From contig NZ_CP011275.1 in the NCBI RefSeq assembly GCF_001610895.1, positions 1-64,000 on the forward strand: a stretch of DNA of 64,000 nucleotides, in the 5' to 3' direction. A program made the position numbers and the translations under genes. The DNA is from Planctomyces sp. SH-PL62 (GTDB lineage Bacteria; Planctomycetota; Planctomycetia; Isosphaerales; Isosphaeraceae). Shown piece by piece: positions 61,981 through 64,000 of this stretch; position 1 is the first letter of the stretch, and each line of letters opens with the position of its first letter. The notes beneath the pieces are model-generated. The model did not search any database, had not been told where the DNA came from, and saw only the letters and a list, made by a program, of their open reading frames with translations.

Positions 61981-64000
61981 ATGATGATGCAATCAAATAA
62001 TCAGGGCACCGGGGACATGGTCCTGTCTCGCATCCAGGCGGCGTTGGGCCGCCTGAGCGGACTTGCCCCGCTGCCTTACGGGGCCGCGTCGGGCATGCTG
62101 ACCATCCCGGGTGGGGCTGGGAGGGTGGACCTCGGCCACCTCTTCCTGATGGTCGATTGGGGGTTCCCCGCCGGCTCGCCCGCCGACCTCCCGCTCGTGC
62201 TGCGGTACAAGAACGCCAGCGTCGAGCTCACTGAGTTCGGCAAGAGCTGGTCGATGCCCTACCACAGGGCCATCGAGTGGTACGACGACGAGGCCACCAT
62301 ACTGACGCCCATCCGCGTGGACCACTACGAGCGGATCGGTGCCGGGCCGTCCTACGCACCGCTCGACGGAGTGAGCAGCACGCTGACGGGAGCCCCCGGT
62401 GGCGAGTGGGCCGAGACCCAGCAGGACGGGACCTCGTACCACTACGACGCGACGGGGGCGTTGCGCACGATCCGCAACCGCGCGGGCGTCCGCTGGACCT
62501 TGACGTGGGACCAGGTCTACACCCGCATGCGCTCGATCGAAGGGCCGTTCGGGCGCAGGACGACGCTGACGCACGCTCCGTCGGGGATGATCCGTCGGGT
62601 GCAGGACCCGGGGGGCAGGATCTTCACCTTCACGGTCGACGCCAACGATAACCTGGCGCGGATCACAACGCCGGCGCTCTGCGTCACCAGTTTCGCCTAC
62701 GTCCCCACGTCAGGTAGCGGGACGGCGAAGAATCGGATGGTCGCCAGAATCGACCCCCTGGGCAACCGCACAACGTTCACCTACACCCTGCCGATGGAGG
62801 TGGCAGAGCCGGCGGTGTTCCAGTCATTCCGCCTGCCGACGGGTCAGATCACGACGCTGACGTCGGGGTACAGCCCGCCGCGAACCACGATCATCGACCC
62901 GCGGGGCGGCCGGTGGACCGTGACGTTCGACAGCCGGACCCGGCCGGTCGCGACGATCGATCCCCTGGGCATCCGGACGAGCTATCAGTGGGACTCGTTC
63001 TCGTCCTACGGCCTGACCCGCGTCACGGACGGCCGAGGGGTGCGGACGACGTTCGGATACGTCGAGACGAGTACGGGAGTTTACCAATCATCGTCGGTGC
63101 AGACGGCGGCCGGGACCTATCAGCTAGCCTACGGAGCGGAGGGGCGGCTGCGTCGCGTGATCGACGAGCGGGGAAATGTCTCGACTTTGATGTGGGATAG
63201 CCAGGGCAACCGTACTGCAGTGATCGACCCGTACGGTGTGCGTACCAGCTACGCGTACGACGCACACGGGCGACCTGCAGCCGTTATTGATGGACTGGGG
63301 CGGAGGTCGACTCGGATTTACGATGCCTTAGGACGCTCTGCCGCAGACATCGATCCGCTTGGCAATCGGACGTCATACGCATATGACGTCAATAGCCAGC
63401 CCAGACGTACCGTAGATCAGCTGGGTAACATATGGACGACGATGTATGATGATGTAAACAGGCTGGCGGCGGAAATCAACCCTCTGGGAGGCCGCTCAAG
63501 CTACTCGTACGACCTAACCGGTCGTCTAATCAGCGTCATAAGCCCGGTCGGCCGACGCGCCACAATGATCTACGGTCCTACTGGAGACCAGTTGGTAAGG
63601 ATCGATGCTGCGGGCAAGCGGACGACCTATACTTATGATTCTGTTGGTAACTTGATCAGTGCTAAGAATCCAGCGGGCGATGTGGCGACTACGAGTTACG
63701 ATGCTTTGAATCGGCCCGTAGTGGCGTTGGACTCGTCTCAGGGGCGGATAAGTTTGTCTTACGATCCAGCGGGTAATATTAGGCGGACTACTAATGCTGC
63801 TGGGGCTATGTATACAAATATTTATGATTTGGCGAACCGTTTGGTCGTCAGCGTAGATCCCGTTAGGGCTCGGACCACCTACGTTTACGATCAGGCAGGT
63901 AACCTGAAAAGAGTTGTGGACGCTCTGGGGGCTATTACGACTGCCGTACTGGATAAATTGAACAGACGCCTTGCCAATGTAAGTTCGATCGGAGGTCGCA
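61981..64000 (+). CDS. Rhs/YD-repeat protein, C-terminus beyond window
   Basis: 673 codons are open from the ATG triplet at 61981-61989 to the window end; ATG 61987 fits the AGAGG site best. No signal peptide. After an N-terminal region with LTIPGGAGRVDLGHLFLMVD, classic RHS/YD units begin (ARIDPLGNRTTFTYT, TDGRGVRTTFGYV, IDPYGVRTSYAYDAHGRPAA, IDPLGNRTSYAYDVN, TYTYDSVGNLISAKNPAG). Such proteins form a shell around a C-terminal toxin, which would lie outside the window. GC content falls clearly after about 63300. Confidence 0.88.
   Translation, partial: MMMQSNNQGTGDMVLSRIQAALGRLSGLAPLPYGAASGMLTIPGGAGRVDLGHLFLMVDWGFPAGSPADLPLVLRYKNASVELTEFGKSWSMPYHRAIEWYDDEATILTPIRVDHYERIGAGPSYAPLDGVSSTLTGAPGGEWAETQQDGTSYHYDATGALRTIRNRAGVRWTLTWDQVYTRMRSIEGPFGRRTTLTHAPSGMIRRVQDPGGRIFTFTVDANDNLARITTPALCVTSFAYVPTSGSGTAKNRMVARIDPLGNRTTFTYTLPMEVAEPAVFQSFRLPTGQITTLTSGYSPPRTTIIDPRGGRWTVTFDSRTRPVATIDPLGIRTSYQWDSFSSYGLTRVTDGRGVRTTFGYVETSTGVYQSSSVQTAAGTYQLAYGAEGRLRRVIDERGNVSTLMWDSQGNRTAVIDPYGVRTSYAYDAHGRPAAVIDGLGRRSTRIYDALGRSAADIDPLGNRTSYAYDVNSQPRRTVDQLGNIWTTMYDDVNRLAAEINPLGGRSSYSYDLTGRLISVISPVGRRATMIYGPTGDQLVRIDAAGKRTTYTYDSVGNLISAKNPAGDVATTSYDALNRPVVALDSSQGRISLSYDPAGNIRRTTNAAGAMYTNIYDLANRLVVSVDPVRARTTYVYDQAGNLKRVVDALGAITTAVLDKLNRRLANVSSIGGR

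Overview
The window is GC-rich DNA that looks planctomycete, most likely from the Isosphaeraceae (Paludisphaera/Singulisphaera/Aquisphaera type). Supporting features are a giant fibronectin type III protein whose N-terminus carries a variant of the planctomycete LEPR-XLL sorting motif, a DUF1559 pseudopilin with an H-X9-DG end, HEAT-repeat and MauE/TlpA exported proteins, and a LodB-type flavoprotein. A RepA-type initiator, iterons, ParA/ParB and parS-like sites at 52-56.4 kb indicate a plasmid (or chromid) replication/partition region. Many insertion sequences and broken genes also point to an accessory replicon.

Layout. 0-3.4 kb: a tightly overlapping minus-strand cassette (HATPase, STAS-like protein, small unknown, Cys-cluster protein, partial unknown) that I do not recognise as a named system. 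3.4-5.9 kb: debris, including a truncated gene, an IS630-type transposase and an ISXO2/IS1595-like remnant. 5.9-21.3 kb: a secreted HEAT-repeat protein, then a ~4,434-aa fibronectin type III surface protein with three tandem 555-bp copies. 21.9-29.8 kb: an AlbA/RecG-like regulator, a thioredoxin-fold protein, three orphan genes and a large serine recombinase closed by a strong terminator.

30-38 kb: an IS pile-up. A truncated IS701 copy is fused to a broken parB, followed by an ISNCY element, a second IS701 copy split by an IS5 element, and an IS66 element at the end of a broken DUF932 gene. Several boundaries fall on CTAG. 38.8-46.4 kb: a minus-strand export operon (glycosyltransferase/TPR, DUF1573, a Cys-rich secreted peptide, a secreted C-anchored protein, a DUF1559 pseudopilin, MauE and a TlpA-type thioredoxin), interrupted by one IS5 element. 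I infer a dedicated route for exporting and disulfide-folding the small Cys-rich peptide.

47-52 kb: a third IS701 copy, a frameshifted membrane-anchored Cas4-like nuclease, an unknown gene and an N-terminally recombined subtilase. 52.3-57.2 kb: parA-parB, repA, iterons, five parS-like palindromes and a second, degraded parB. 57.5-64 kb: a glycosyltransferase, the 3' fragment of a LodA/GoxA-type oxidase with its LodB partner, a second IS66 copy, a Gly/Cys-rich small protein and the start of an Rhs-repeat protein that runs off the window. Two ~1-kb parB blocks about 22 kb apart suggest past plasmid fusion or duplication. I saw no rRNA, tRNA or CRISPR array.
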